Of a DNA stretch of 64,000 nt, positions 36,980-45,750 are shown piece after piece. Origin of the DNA: Roseovarius sp. MMSF_3350 (lineage in GTDB: Bacteria > Pseudomonadota > Alphaproteobacteria > Rhodobacterales > Rhodobacteraceae); the NCBI RefSeq assembly GCF_030733425.1, contig NZ_JASHIZ010000004.1, positions 124,001 to 188,000 on the forward strand. The letters are read 5' to 3'. The notes below the pieces were generated by a model. That model did not search any database. It saw only the letters and a program-made list of their open reading frames with translations, and was not told the DNA's origin. Numbering within the stretch: the stretch's first letter is position 1; each line of letters opens with the position of its first letter. The translations under genes and the position numbers were made by a program.

Positions 36980-38044
36980 TCAAAGCCTGCGCCGGACCAG
37001 CTTGGAAGTGAGGCCAAGGCCCACAACGGTGAGCAGGATGCGAAAGACGTGGTGCAGCGTCACGAAGGCCGGGTTCGCGGAGAGGCTGAGTGCTACCAGC
37101 GACATCTCGGTCACGCCGCCGGGCGCGAAACTGATCAGCAGAACGTCGAACGGTTGCTCCAGGATCTGCATCAGCGCCAGGGCGAACACGATGGACAGTC
37201 CCAGCATCCCACCGACACAGAGCAAGGTCAGCCCGAAGCCGCGCAGGACCAGTCCGCCGGACAGCCCCGAGAATCGCATGCCAAGCGCCGTACCGACGAC
37301 GATCTGCGCCACGTTGATCAGCCATTGCGGCACATCGACGTGGTAAATGCCGGTCAGCGACAGGATCGCCGCCACTGAAAGGGGCCCGGTCAATTGCTTT
37401 GCCGGCAAGCGCAGCAGATGCCCGAGGCCAAGTCCCGCCGCGCCCGCACAGGCGATCACCGGAAAGGCCGACCACGGCACGTCGCCCCGAGCCAGCGTGA
37501 CACCCGCCGAACTGCCGACCGGGTGACCGACCCAGAGCGACAGGCCGATGGGCAGGAGCGTGACCACCGCGATGATCCGCAGGAACTGTTGCAGCGTCAG
37601 GCGGGCCGGGTCCGCACCGGCCTCTTCGCCGAGCGCTATCGATTCGAACAACCCGCCGGGCGCAGCGCCGTAGAACGCGGTAGGCCGGTCATACCCGCCG
37701 ATGAACCGCAAGACGGTGTAGCCATAGGCATGGGCGACGACGACGAACAGTGTCAGCGCAGTGAAACTGACCGCCAGGCGCGAGGATTGTCCGAAAAGTT
37801 CGGGCGTGACCTGCGCGCCGATCATCAGGCCGATGACCGAAATGAATACCAGACGCAGCATGGGGGGGAAACGGTAACCATCCGGTAAACGGGCCGACGC
37901 GGTTGTCGCCACGATACCGGATGCGACCAGAGGTCCGATCAGGAACGGAAGCGGTATCGAAGCCGCTTGTGCACCGAAGGCCGCGGCGCAAGCCAGGCCC
38001 AGCAGCGCAAGTGTGGTCAGAATGGATCCCATGCGCCCCTTCAA
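36980..38044 (-). CDS. AbrB-family (AmoA-like) inner-membrane protein
   Basis: 354 aa with about nine hydrophobic segments. The two similar halves (PPMLRLVFISVIGLMIGAQV; INVAQIVVGTALGMRFSGLS) and the motif SFAPGGVTEMSLVALSL are those of the PF05145 family, called AbrB or ammonia-monooxygenase-like in databases although neither function is shown. A transport function is presumed. It is separated from the SDR by 58 bases and from the IorB gene by about 50, all on the minus strand. Confidence 0.8.
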   Translation of the reverse strand: MKGRMGSILTTLALLGLACAAAFGAQAASIPLPFLIGPLVASGIVATTASARLPDGYRFPPMLRLVFISVIGLMIGAQVTPELFGQSSRLAVSFTALTLFVVVAHAYGYTVLRFIGGYDRPTAFYGAAPGGLFESIALGEEAGADPARLTLQQFLRIIAVVTLLPIGLSLWVGHPVGSSAGVTLARGDVPWSAFPVIACAGAAGLGLGHLLRLPAKQLTGPLSVAAILSLTGIYHVDVPQWLINVAQIVVGTALGMRFSGLSGGLVLRGFGLTLLCVGGMLGLSIVFALALMQILEQPFDVLLISFAPGGVTEMSLVALSLSANPAFVTLHHVFRILLTVVGLGLTSKLVRRRL

Positions 38045-38095
38045 CCACCCCGCGCGGGGAACGGCAAGGCGGCGCCGCGCCCGGCGCGCCTTGAC

Positions 38096-40339
38096 CTACG
38101 CAAACTCCACGAATTTCGAGAACGGCATCTCGCGCAGCCGCGTCCCCGTGGCCGCGAAAATGGCTGCCGCTAGGGCAGGGGCGGCAGGCGGCACCGGCGG
38201 CTCGCCAACGCCAAGCACCTTGTCGCCATTCTCCAACCCGCGCACTTCAATCGTCGGGGCCTGGTACAACCGAAGCCCTTGGAACGCGTCGAAATTGGTC
38301 TGCTCGGCGCGGCCGTCGGCATAAGTCAGTTCGCAGTTAATCGCATGACCCAAGCCAAAAATGACACCGCCCGCCACCTGGTTCTCGAAGTTCAGGGGAT
38401 CGACCACGGTGCCGACCTCTGCCGCGGCCCAGGCCCGCGTCAGCTTCAGTCCGGCTTGGGTGGTCTCGACCTCGATCACCTCGGCGCACGGCACGCCAAA
38501 GGACTTGGTGAAGGCGACACCGCGCCCCACGCCATCGTCCGGGTTCGGCCCGGACCAGTCGCTCATCTCGGCCACGGCGTCCAGCACGGCCCGGGCCAGC
38601 GCGTCATCGCACAGCCGCAGACGCTCTTCCATCGGGTCGGCCCCGGCGGCGTGGATCAACTCGTCCAGCCCGGCATTGTAGAAAAACCCGTTCGTCGACG
38701 CGCCCACCGAGCGCCAGGACGAAATTGGCGCCAGCGGCGGCGCGCGGTAACCTGTCACCCGGTGGTGCGGCACGGCAAAAGGCTGCTCGAAGGCGCCGGC
38801 CACGATCTGGCTGTCGGGGCCGGGCACGCTCAGCCCCTGGCGCCCCATTTGCGAGACGATGACCGACGGCATGGCGATGCCAAGGTCATAGGCCTCGACC
38901 CGACCCTCGCGCACGGTGCCGCGCATCCGCGCCATGGCGATCTGGCGGGGAAATTCGTGAGTCATGTCCTCTTCGCGGGAATAGGTCAGCTTGACCGGCG
39001 TGCCTTTCATCTGCATGGCGATCTCGGCGGCGTGGCGCACCACCATGTCCTCCAGCCGGTGCCCGAAACTGCCGCCGATCATCTGTACGTGCAGGGTGAT
39101 GTTGTCCTCCGGTACGCCGGTCATGCCCGACACGTTGGTCAGGACATTGCGCGGGATCTGCGTGCCGGTCCATATCTCGACGGCATCATTGTCGACGCGC
39201 ACGGTGGCGTTGACCGGCTCCAGCGGGGCATGGGCCAGGTAGGGTGCGCGATACTCGGCCTCTATGACATCACCCGCGCCAAGGGCCGCGTCCACGTCGC
39301 CGTCGTCGCGTTTGCGGCTGTCCTGCGCGTCTTCGGTGAAACTGTCCGATAGCGCCTGCCAATGCGCCTCCATCGTTCGCGGCAACGGCCCCTCCGGCCA
39401 GCTTGCCACGATGGCCTTGGCCCCTTCCATCGCCCGCCAGGTGTTATCGGCCACGATGCCCAGGCCGCCGGTGATCTCGACCACCGACTGCACGCCGCGA
39501 ATCTTAAACGCCTCGGCGGTGTCATAGCTGCCAAGCGCCCCGCCAAGCGCAGGGTTCAGAAGTACGGTCGCGTAAACCATACCGGGCAGGTTCACGTCGA
39601 TTCCGTAGTCCTGCGTGCCAGTGGACTTGGGAACCATGTCCAGTCGCGGCGTGGGCTTGCCGATCAGCCGCCATTCCGACGCGGGCCGCAGGGCGACGTC
39701 CGTCACCGGATCCAAATCAGCTGCCACAGTGGCCAGCTCGGTATAGGGCAGGGTGGTGCCGCCCGGCAGGATCACCGCCCCGTCGCGTGTGGTCAGCTCG
39801 CTTGCGGCGATACCTGCCTGCGCGGCGGCGGCAGCTTTCAGTGTCTCGCGGGCCGATGCCCCCGCCGCGCGCAGCTTGTCGAACCCGTCGGGCGTGGTGG
39901 TCGAGCCGCCGGTGATCTGTAGCCCCAGGAACTTCGCCCCGGCAGACACGACCGAGCCCGCCAACTCTTCTGCGACGCCGCCACCGGGTGCGAGAAAGGC
40001 CGCCGCCTCATCCGCGAGCGCCCGGTTCCAATAGGCGACATCCGGCGGGCCGGGATCGACCGTGATCTGATCGAGCGTCACGTCCAGTTCCTCGGCCAGC
40101 AGCATCGCCTGCACCTGGTAGGCGCCCTGGCCCTTGTCGGCGCGGGGCGTGATGAGGGTGATCCCGTCGGGACGGATCAGCACATAGGGGGTCAGCGCCG
40201 CCTCGCCTTCGTTCAGCTCGCTCAGAAGCGGATTGCGATACGGCGTCTTGTAACGCCACACGCCGAAGGCCACACCGCCCGCTGCCGCAACCGCCCCCAC
40301 AAGGAAACTGCGCCGCGCGATCTTTCCGACCCGGCTCAT
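38096..40339 (-). CDS. Molybdopterin-binding subunit of xanthine-dehydrogenase-family oxidoreductase (IorB-like)
   Basis: 747 aa. A twin-arginine signal is visible (MSRVGKIARRSFLVGAVAAA, R9-R10), so it is exported folded with its partner. Molybdenum cofactor motifs include SFGHRLEDMVVRHAAEIAMQ and GVGRGVAFTKSFGVPCAEV. The tandem arrangement matches isoquinoline 1-oxidoreductase beta subunits and aldehyde dehydrogenases of the same group. It starts one base after the 2Fe-2S subunit stop. The substrate is unknown (N-heterocycle or aldehyde), and no XdhC-like maturation factor is nearby. Confidence 0.85.
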   Translation of the reverse strand: MSRVGKIARRSFLVGAVAAAGGVAFGVWRYKTPYRNPLLSELNEGEAALTPYVLIRPDGITLITPRADKGQGAYQVQAMLLAEELDVTLDQITVDPGPPDVAYWNRALADEAAAFLAPGGGVAEELAGSVVSAGAKFLGLQITGGSTTTPDGFDKLRAAGASARETLKAAAAAQAGIAASELTTRDGAVILPGGTTLPYTELATVAADLDPVTDVALRPASEWRLIGKPTPRLDMVPKSTGTQDYGIDVNLPGMVYATVLLNPALGGALGSYDTAEAFKIRGVQSVVEITGGLGIVADNTWRAMEGAKAIVASWPEGPLPRTMEAHWQALSDSFTEDAQDSRKRDDGDVDAALGAGDVIEAEYRAPYLAHAPLEPVNATVRVDNDAVEIWTGTQIPRNVLTNVSGMTGVPEDNITLHVQMIGGSFGHRLEDMVVRHAAEIAMQMKGTPVKLTYSREEDMTHEFPRQIAMARMRGTVREGRVEAYDLGIAMPSVIVSQMGRQGLSVPGPDSQIVAGAFEQPFAVPHHRVTGYRAPPLAPISSWRSVGASTNGFFYNAGLDELIHAAGADPMEERLRLCDDALARAVLDAVAEMSDWSGPNPDDGVGRGVAFTKSFGVPCAEVIEVETTQAGLKLTRAWAAAEVGTVVDPLNFENQVAGGVIFGLGHAINCELTYADGRAEQTNFDAFQGLRLYQAPTIEVRGLENGDKVLGVGEPPVPPAAPALAAAIFAATGTRLREMPFSKFVEFA

Positions 40340-40340
40340 G

Positions 40341-40799
40341 TCACGCCTCCTTCAACTTGGCGGCGGCGGCCTTCACGGCGGCGCGGATGCGTGGATATGT
40401 GCCGCACCGGCACAGGTTGCCCGACATGGCGTCGTCGATATCCTCGTCCGAAGGATCGGGCATTTCCGACAACAGCGCCGCGGCCTGCATGATCTGCCCC
40501 GACTGGCAATAGCCGCATTGCGCGACCTGCGTTTCGATCCATGCCTGCTGCACGGCATGGCGCGCCTCGGGGGTGCCCAGGCCGTGAATGGTGGTCACCG
40601 GCCCCCACACGTCGCCGGCGGCAACCTGGCAGGACCGCGTCGCCTCGCCGTCGATATGTACCGTGCAGGCGCCGCATTGCGCGATCCCGCAGCCGTATTT
40701 GACCCCCGTCTTGCCCAGGATGTCGCGCAGTACCCACAGAAGGGGCATGTCATCCTCGACCTCGATCTCGTGGGCCGTGCCGTCGATTGTCAGCTGCAT
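40341..40799 (-). CDS. [2Fe-2S] subunit of xanthine-dehydrogenase-family oxidoreductase (IorA-like)
   Basis: 152 aa from ATG 40799 with GGGAGG upstream; the longer open frame upstream is not supported. Plant-type 2Fe-2S cluster: C37, C42, C45 and C57 ([14 protein letters not shown]). The second cluster uses C95, C98, C130 and C132 ([17 protein letters not shown]). It passes electrons from the molybdenum subunit encoded immediately downstream. It lacks its own Tat signal, so it probably travels with the large subunit. Confidence 0.9.
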   Translation of the reverse strand: MQLTIDGTAHEIEVEDDMPLLWVLRDILGKTGVKYGCGIAQCGACTVHIDGEATRSCQVAAGDVWGPVTTIHGLGTPEARHAVQQAWIETQVAQCGYCQSGQIMQAAALLSEMPDPSDEDIDDAMSGNLCRCGTYPRIRAAVKAAAAKLKEA

Positions 40800-40944
40800 G
40801 GTGCCTCCCGGCGCATTCCGCGTTTGCCGCAAGGATAAACTGCACGGTTCAATTGTCGAGAAGAACGCCACGTGATCGGCGTACTGATATGCGCCTGCGC
40901 AAGGTCGCGCAGCCAAATCGTCAATCACGGTCTATTAGGGGAAG

Positions 40945-41021
40945 TGGCGGACCGAGGAGGATTCGAACCCCCGACCCCCTGATTCGTAGTCAGGTACTCT
41001 ATCCAGCTGAGCTATCGGTCC
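40945..41021 (-). tRNA. tRNA-Arg, anticodon ACG
   Basis: 77 nt with encoded CCA. The acceptor GGACCGA pairs with TCGGTCC, the anticodon stem CCTGA/TCAGG closes the loop CTACGAA, and the T-arm has GGTTCGAATCC. Anticodon ACG becomes ICG and reads CGU/C/A. Folding by eye. Confidence 0.95.
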
Positions 41022-41094
41022 GTGAGGTCGAGCATCTAGACCCATGCGCCGGCCAATGCAAGGGGGTCACACGGGATTTTCCGAGGAAATTCCC

Positions 41095-42489
41095 TCAGCC
41101 CTTGCTCAGCTCGCCGCGGGGCAGGGTAACGCAGAATACCGTTCCGGTCTCGCCCGTGCTTTCAAGTTCGAGCGTGCCACCATGGCCTCGGATCAGCTCG
41201 GCGGCAATCGACAGGCCGAGGCCCGTTCCGCCCTTCGTCGCTCCGCCCTGGAACGGCTGGAACAGATGGTCGCGGGCCTTGGCCGGCAACCCCGGCCCGG
41301 TATCTGAGACACGGATGAACCACGCATCGGCAGTCTCCTTCCCGGCAATGGCGATCTCGCCGGGGTTCCCACTATTGACGATGGCCTGCCGCGCGTTGCG
41401 TACCAGGTTGGCGATGACGCGGTAGAGCTGTTCGTGGTCGGCGCGTACGATCAGGCCGTTGGGAATGTCCTCGGCAAAACTCACATCGGCGTCGCCTACG
41501 GCCAGACGCTCGCTTTCGATCACGTCCGAGACCACGTCGATCAGCGCGAACCGGCCCAGGGTCGGTGGCTGTTCCTCTGCCTTGCCATAGGCCAGCGTGG
41601 ATTCGCACAAGTGCACTGCGCGGGCAATGGAGCTGACAAGCTTGGGCGCCATGCGCTTGACCGCCGGGTCCTCGCTCATCTCGATTCGGTCGGTGAACAG
41701 CTGAGCCGACGTCAGGATGTTGCGCAGGTCATGGCTGACCTTGGCCACAGCACCGCCGAGTTGCGCCAGCCGCTCGCGCTGGCGCAGGGACGAAGTCAGC
41801 TGGGTCTGAAGCGACAGCAACGCCTCCTCGGCCTGGCGGATCTCGGTGGTGGTGGAGCGGGGCGTGATCACCCGGTTGGCATCCTCGGGCGCCTCGGCAT
41901 AGCGGGTCATGTGGCGCGCCACGCTGGCGATGGGTCGGACCAGAAAGCCGCGCACCGCGAAATAAAGCAGGGCGGCGGTGACGACCGAGATCATCGCGGA
42001 CAGGAACAGGATCCGCAGGCCGTAATCCAGCATCGCGGCGCGCAGATCGTCCGTCAGCAACGTGACCTCGATCAGCAGCCCGCCCATCTGCGAAGGATCG
42101 CCAATCACCCGGATCATCTCGGGCTGGGGCGTGGCCAGCCGGTTCACGGCATCTCCGATCAGTTCGAGCGGCGTCACATCGCGCAGATCGTACGTGTCGA
42201 CGATGGGCGAGGGCATGGGCGCGGACAACATCAACTGTCGCGCCTCGTCGCGGCGCAACACGACGTTGAAGACGCCCGCGTTCTGCAGCAACTCTTCCTG
42301 AAGCTCATTCGAGATTTGATCATTCGCCAAGAGCGCGAGGGAGGCGATCTGAGCCCGCTGCAGCCGGTCCATCAGAAAGTCTTCGCGGAACCGGGCGATG
42401 GAGGGGAAAAAGATCAGGACCTCGGCCAGCATGACGAATACCACGGTCAGGATCAGAAACCGTCCCGAGAGTGATTTCAGAAACCCCAT
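41095..42489 (-). CDS. Membrane sensor histidine kinase
   Basis: 464 aa from ATG 42489. The N-terminal TM (LILTVVFVMLAEVLIFFPSI) and a second near 168-188 flank a periplasmic sensor loop. A HAMP-like linker (VRPIASVARHMTRYAEAP) precedes the H-box VAKVSHDLRNILTSAQLF (H253), the N-box NLVRNARQAI and G-boxes DTGPGLP and GGTGLGLSIA. No response regulator is adjacent. It is the last of three minus-strand genes after the TVP38 and flavin oxidoreductase genes, 25 bases after the oxidoreductase stop, so it may sense something linked to their activity. Confidence 0.88.
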   Translation of the reverse strand: MGFLKSLSGRFLILTVVFVMLAEVLIFFPSIARFREDFLMDRLQRAQIASLALLANDQISNELQEELLQNAGVFNVVLRRDEARQLMLSAPMPSPIVDTYDLRDVTPLELIGDAVNRLATPQPEMIRVIGDPSQMGGLLIEVTLLTDDLRAAMLDYGLRILFLSAMISVVTAALLYFAVRGFLVRPIASVARHMTRYAEAPEDANRVITPRSTTTEIRQAEEALLSLQTQLTSSLRQRERLAQLGGAVAKVSHDLRNILTSAQLFTDRIEMSEDPAVKRMAPKLVSSIARAVHLCESTLAYGKAEEQPPTLGRFALIDVVSDVIESERLAVGDADVSFAEDIPNGLIVRADHEQLYRVIANLVRNARQAIVNSGNPGEIAIAGKETADAWFIRVSDTGPGLPAKARDHLFQPFQGGATKGGTGLGLSIAAELIRGHGGTLELESTGETGTVFCVTLPRGELSKG

Positions 42490-42514
42490 TTTTCCCGTTC
42501 CGTCGCCTTGTCGT

Positions 42515-43933
42515 TTACGGCAGCCAGCGCTGCACCAGCCGCACGATCCGCTTGACCCAGTCGCTTTCGAACAGCCGCGGCGTGAAATACGCTCCCGCCG
42601 CTCGCTTGTTGATTTCGCCCAGCGTGGGATAAGGCGCAACCATGGCGCTGATATGCTTCATTTTCAAGTTGTTGGCGAGGGCCAATGCCCACGTGTGGAT
42701 AAGCTCGCCCGCCTGCGCACCGACGATGGTGGCGCCGACAGGGCGGCCGCGCACGACCATGACCTTGATGAACCCGGCCGTCTTGCGGGTAGCTATGGCG
42801 CGATCGTTGCCATCGTACTCGACACGGACAACTTCCAGCTTGGTCCCATGCGCCTTGCGGGCCTGTGCCTCGGTCAGGCCGACCTGCGCCAGTTCCGGGT
42901 CGGTATATGTGGTCCAAGGCAGGTGGCTGGTGTGCGCCTTGGCCGGCAGGCCCAGTACGGCGGAGCGGATCACGATACCCGCGTGATAATTCGCGACATG
43001 GGTGAATTGCAGGCCCCCGGCCACGTCGCCGATGGCATAGACCCTGGAATTGCTGGTCTTCAGCGCCGCATCGACCTTGATGCCGGCCTTGGTGGACTTG
43101 ATACCGGCCGCGTCGAGGTTCAGCCTCTCGATATTGGGTGTGCGGCCCACGGCCACCAGAAGGTGCGAGCCCTTGAGAACCTGTCCGTCGTCGAGTTCGA
43201 CCTCGATCGCACCGGCCTGGCCGCGGACCTTCGCCGCATGTGCGCCCTCTATGATCTCAAGCCCCTCGTCGCGCAGGTGATCCTTCACCAGGGCGGCGGC
43301 CTCGGGGTCGTCCTTGCCAAGCGCGTTGCCGCCTTGGATCAGCGTGACCTTGCAGCCCAGCCGCAGATGCGCCTGCGCCATTTCCATGCCGATGGGGCCG
43401 CCGCCGATTACCAGAAGGTGATCGGGCTTTTCACGCAGATCGAACAGGGTTTCATTGGTCTCGTAAGGGACGTTTTCCAGCCCCGGGATCGGCGGCACGA
43501 AGGGAGAGGAGCCGGTGGCGATGACGATCCGCCGGGCGCGGATCACCGTGTCGCCGGCCTTCACCTCGGTGGGCGAAATGAACTGGCCGTACTCCCGGAT
43601 GACCTTGACGCCGAGCCCTTCGAAACGCTCCTGGCTGTCATGCGGTGCGATGGTGGCGATCGCGTTTTTCACGTGGTCCTTGGCGGCGGCGTAATCCACC
43701 GCCGGCGCCACATTGGCCACACCGTATGGCGCGGCATGTGCCTGGCCGTGCGCGGCCTCGGCCGAGGCAATCAGCGCCTTGGACGGCACGCAGCCGAAGT
43801 TGAGACAGTCACCACCCATCTCGTTTGCTTCCAGCAGGACCACCTCGGCGCCCATCTGCGCCGCTCCCGAAGCGACGGAGAGCCCGCCCGAGCCGGCCCC
43901 GATGACGAGGATGTCAGTCTTGATATCGGCCAT
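42515..43933 (-). CDS. FAD-dependent disulfide oxidoreductase, mercuric-reductase-like
   Basis: 472 aa pyridine-nucleotide disulfide oxidoreductase. FAD motif IGAGSGGLSVASGAA; redox pair C43 and C48 in GGDCLNFGCVPSK; NAD motif VIGGGPIGMEMAQAH; second FAD motif AIGDVAGG. The N-terminal HMA domain and C-terminal CC pair of true mercuric reductases are absent, so mercury reduction is unlikely. The upstream TVP38 gene is three bases away; in other bacteria the two parts are sometimes fused. The natural substrate is unknown. Confidence 0.88.
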   Translation of the reverse strand: MADIKTDILVIGAGSGGLSVASGAAQMGAEVVLLEANEMGGDCLNFGCVPSKALIASAEAAHGQAHAAPYGVANVAPAVDYAAAKDHVKNAIATIAPHDSQERFEGLGVKVIREYGQFISPTEVKAGDTVIRARRIVIATGSSPFVPPIPGLENVPYETNETLFDLREKPDHLLVIGGGPIGMEMAQAHLRLGCKVTLIQGGNALGKDDPEAAALVKDHLRDEGLEIIEGAHAAKVRGQAGAIEVELDDGQVLKGSHLLVAVGRTPNIERLNLDAAGIKSTKAGIKVDAALKTSNSRVYAIGDVAGGLQFTHVANYHAGIVIRSAVLGLPAKAHTSHLPWTTYTDPELAQVGLTEAQARKAHGTKLEVVRVEYDGNDRAIATRKTAGFIKVMVVRGRPVGATIVGAQAGELIHTWALALANNLKMKHISAMVAPYPTLGEINKRAAGAYFTPRLFESDWVKRIVRLVQRWLP

Positions 43934-43936
43934 GTG

Positions 43937-44668
43937 TCAGATGCCTTTCCTGCCGCGCACGGTCTTGATGAGGATAGGTAGGGCGGCCAGCACGCAAAGC
44001 CCGAGAATGGGGCCGATCACCTGCGGCTCCCAGAGCAGGGACAGGTCCGGGCGTTCGCCCCGGTCGAACACCTCGCCCAGGCCGACGCCGATCCAGGTGA
44101 AGACGACGGCGCCGGGGATGATGCCAACCGCGGTCGTCCAGAGGAAATTGAAGAAGCGCACGCCCACGAGCGCGGGCAGCAGGTTGGCGACGAAAAACGG
44201 GACCACCGGCACGAGGCGCATCAGCAAAAGCACATTGATTTCATGCTCGTGCAATCCGTTCTTGAATTTCTTGAGCGTACCCTCCGAGGCGTCCATTCTC
44301 GCGGCCAGCGTCCGCCCCAGACCCCAGCGCGCAGCGAGGAAGATGGCCGAGGCGCCGATCACGGCGGCGGTCACGTTGAAAACCGTGCCAAGCGCCAGAC
44401 CGAAGAGGAACCCACCCGTGACCGAGGCAACGGCCGCGCCGGGCAGCGAGAAGGCGACGATGGCCACGTAGACCGTCATGAAAAGGCCCGCGAGCAGCAG
44501 ATAGTTTTCGTCCCGGAATGCCAGCAACGCCTCGCGATTGTCGGCCAGCGTATCGAAGGTCAGGTAGTCGCCCAGAGTGAAATAGCCCACCACTGCGGCC
44601 ACCAGGATCACGGCGAGGGGCGCGTGGCGGATATAGGCGGGGCGCTTGGTGTTCTCGGCTGTGTCCAT
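43937..44668 (-). CDS. TVP38/TMEM64 (SNARE-associated/DedA-like) membrane protein
   Basis: 243 aa with about six hydrophobic segments. The centre carries the family motif: FSLPGAAVASVTGGFLFGLA then GTVFNVTAAVIGASAIFLAA, followed by FKNGLHEHEINVLLLMRLVP. TVP38/DedA-like proteins are thought to move or scramble lipids or act in membrane homeostasis. First gene of the TVP38-oxidoreductase-histidine kinase operon. A redox or lipid function of the operon is inferred. Confidence 0.85.
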   Translation of the reverse strand: MDTAENTKRPAYIRHAPLAVILVAAVVGYFTLGDYLTFDTLADNREALLAFRDENYLLLAGLFMTVYVAIVAFSLPGAAVASVTGGFLFGLALGTVFNVTAAVIGASAIFLAARWGLGRTLAARMDASEGTLKKFKNGLHEHEINVLLLMRLVPVVPFFVANLLPALVGVRFFNFLWTTAVGIIPGAVVFTWIGVGLGEVFDRGERPDLSLLWEPQVIGPILGLCVLAALPILIKTVRGRKGI

Positions 44669-44856
44669 GTCGGAATCCGGGTCCGGTGTGATTGCGTGTC
44701 CTTCCTAGATGCGCCATCCGCAGGCACCGCGCCAGACACTTCACGCCGGGGTGATGCGGGGTGATGGGTTCGGGGCCTTTACGTCTGATTTCGACGGGGT
44801 TTGTAACAAAGCCAACCGTCCGGGCGGGGTTTTTGTTGCAAAAGCCAATCGGATGT

Positions 44857-44885
44857 TTGACTTGGGGCGCGCGCGCCCCTATAGA
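44857..44885 (+). promoter_or_regulatory. Sigma-70-type promoter for rpmH-rnpA-yidD
   Basis: TTGACT (44857-44862) and TATAGA (44880-44885) with a 17-bp spacer, an excellent match. The spacer contains a perfect 16-bp palindrome, GGGGCGCGCGCGCCCC (44864-44879). Transcription would start about 60 bases before rpmH. The palindrome may bind a regulator or stiffen or extrude the spacer. Confidence 0.75.
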
Positions 44886-44954
44886 CCGGGCTTCAATACG
44901 AATTCCGGCTTTCGCGATTCCTGAGCGAGGCCAAGAACACCGGAGAGCCGAGCG

Positions 44955-45089
44955 ATGAAACGCACGTATCAACCTTCGAACCTGGTCCGCAAGCGGCGCC
45001 ACGGTTTCCGCGCGCGCATGGCCACCAAGGCCGGCCGCAAGATCCTGAACGCGCGTCGTGCGCGTGGCCGCAAGTCGCTGAGCGCGTAA
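44955..45089 (+). CDS. rpmH: Ribosomal protein bL34
   Basis: 44 aa, full length: [20 protein letters not shown], then [20 protein letters not shown]. Recognised directly from the sequence; it is the highly conserved start of the rpmH-rnpA-yidD cluster, with a strong promoter upstream. No ribosome site stronger than GAGAG is needed. Confidence 0.97.
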
Positions 45090-45112
45090 GCGCCAGCCAG
45101 GACAAGACGGAC

Positions 45113-45505
45113 ATGACACCGCCGGAGGCCCTCGTGGATGACACGGGGAACACGCCCCCGGCGGTTTCCGTTTGTCTGGAGGTCCTCAGGAAACGCCCCG
45201 ATTTCCTGGCCGCCGCCAAGGGGCGCAGGCAGGCAATGAAGGGTCTCGTGCTGCAAATGCGGGACCGGCGGGATGATAGCGACAAAATCCGCGTCGGGTA
45301 TACCTGTTCCAAGAAGGTGGGCAATGCCGTCACCCGGAACCGGGCCAAGCGGCGCCTGCGCGAAGTGGCCCGCAAGGTGCTGACGAAAAACGGAAAACCC
45401 GGGCATGACTATGTGCTGATCGGGCGCGCCGGGACCACGGTGGAGCGCGATTTCCAAGGGCTGTGCGAGGATCTGCGGCGGGCGCTGGTCTCGGTCCATA
45501 AATGA
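45113..45505 (+). CDS. rnpA: Ribonuclease P protein component
   Basis: 130 aa. It assists RNase P RNA in processing tRNA 5' ends. The basic signature KVGNAVTRNRAKRRLREVAR and the C-terminal GRAGTTVERDFQGLCEDL are conserved. The N-terminal 30 residues differ from the usual LRRR-type start and may include an upstream-start artefact; ATG 45113 sits 24 bases after rpmH. It overlaps yidD by ATGA. Confidence 0.93.
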   Translation: MTPPEALVDDTGNTPPAVSVCLEVLRKRPDFLAAAKGRRQAMKGLVLQMRDRRDDSDKIRVGYTCSKKVGNAVTRNRAKRRLREVARKVLTKNGKPGHDYVLIGRAGTTVERDFQGLCEDLRRALVSVHK

Positions 45506-45750
45506 GCCTGCTCGCTCATATTCTGGCCTTGCCGGTGAAGGGTTACCGGCTGATCTTCAGCCCCTGGGTGGGGTTCAACTGTCGTTACCAGCCGACGTGC
45601 AGCCAATATGCCTTGGACGCCTTGCGCATGCATGGCGGTCTCAAGGGCGGGTGGCTGGCCGCGCGTCGGATTGCGCGGTGCAACCCCTGGGGCGGCTGTG
45701 GCTATGACCCGGTGCCGGGCAGTGAGGGCGCGCGCGATGAAGCGTCCTGA
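45502..45750 (+). CDS. yidD: Membrane protein insertion efficiency factor YidD
   Basis: 82 aa. Residues GYRLIFSPWVGFNCRYQPTC, then SQYALDALRMHGGLKGGWLA and RCNPWGGCGYDPVP, are the YidD signature with its cysteines. It helps membrane protein insertion with YidC. It overlaps rnpA by four bases and the sulfotransferase start by 14. yidC would normally follow, but here a sulfotransferase gene does. Confidence 0.95.
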   Translation: MSLLAHILALPVKGYRLIFSPWVGFNCRYQPTCSQYALDALRMHGGLKGGWLAARRIARCNPWGGCGYDPVPGSEGARDEAS

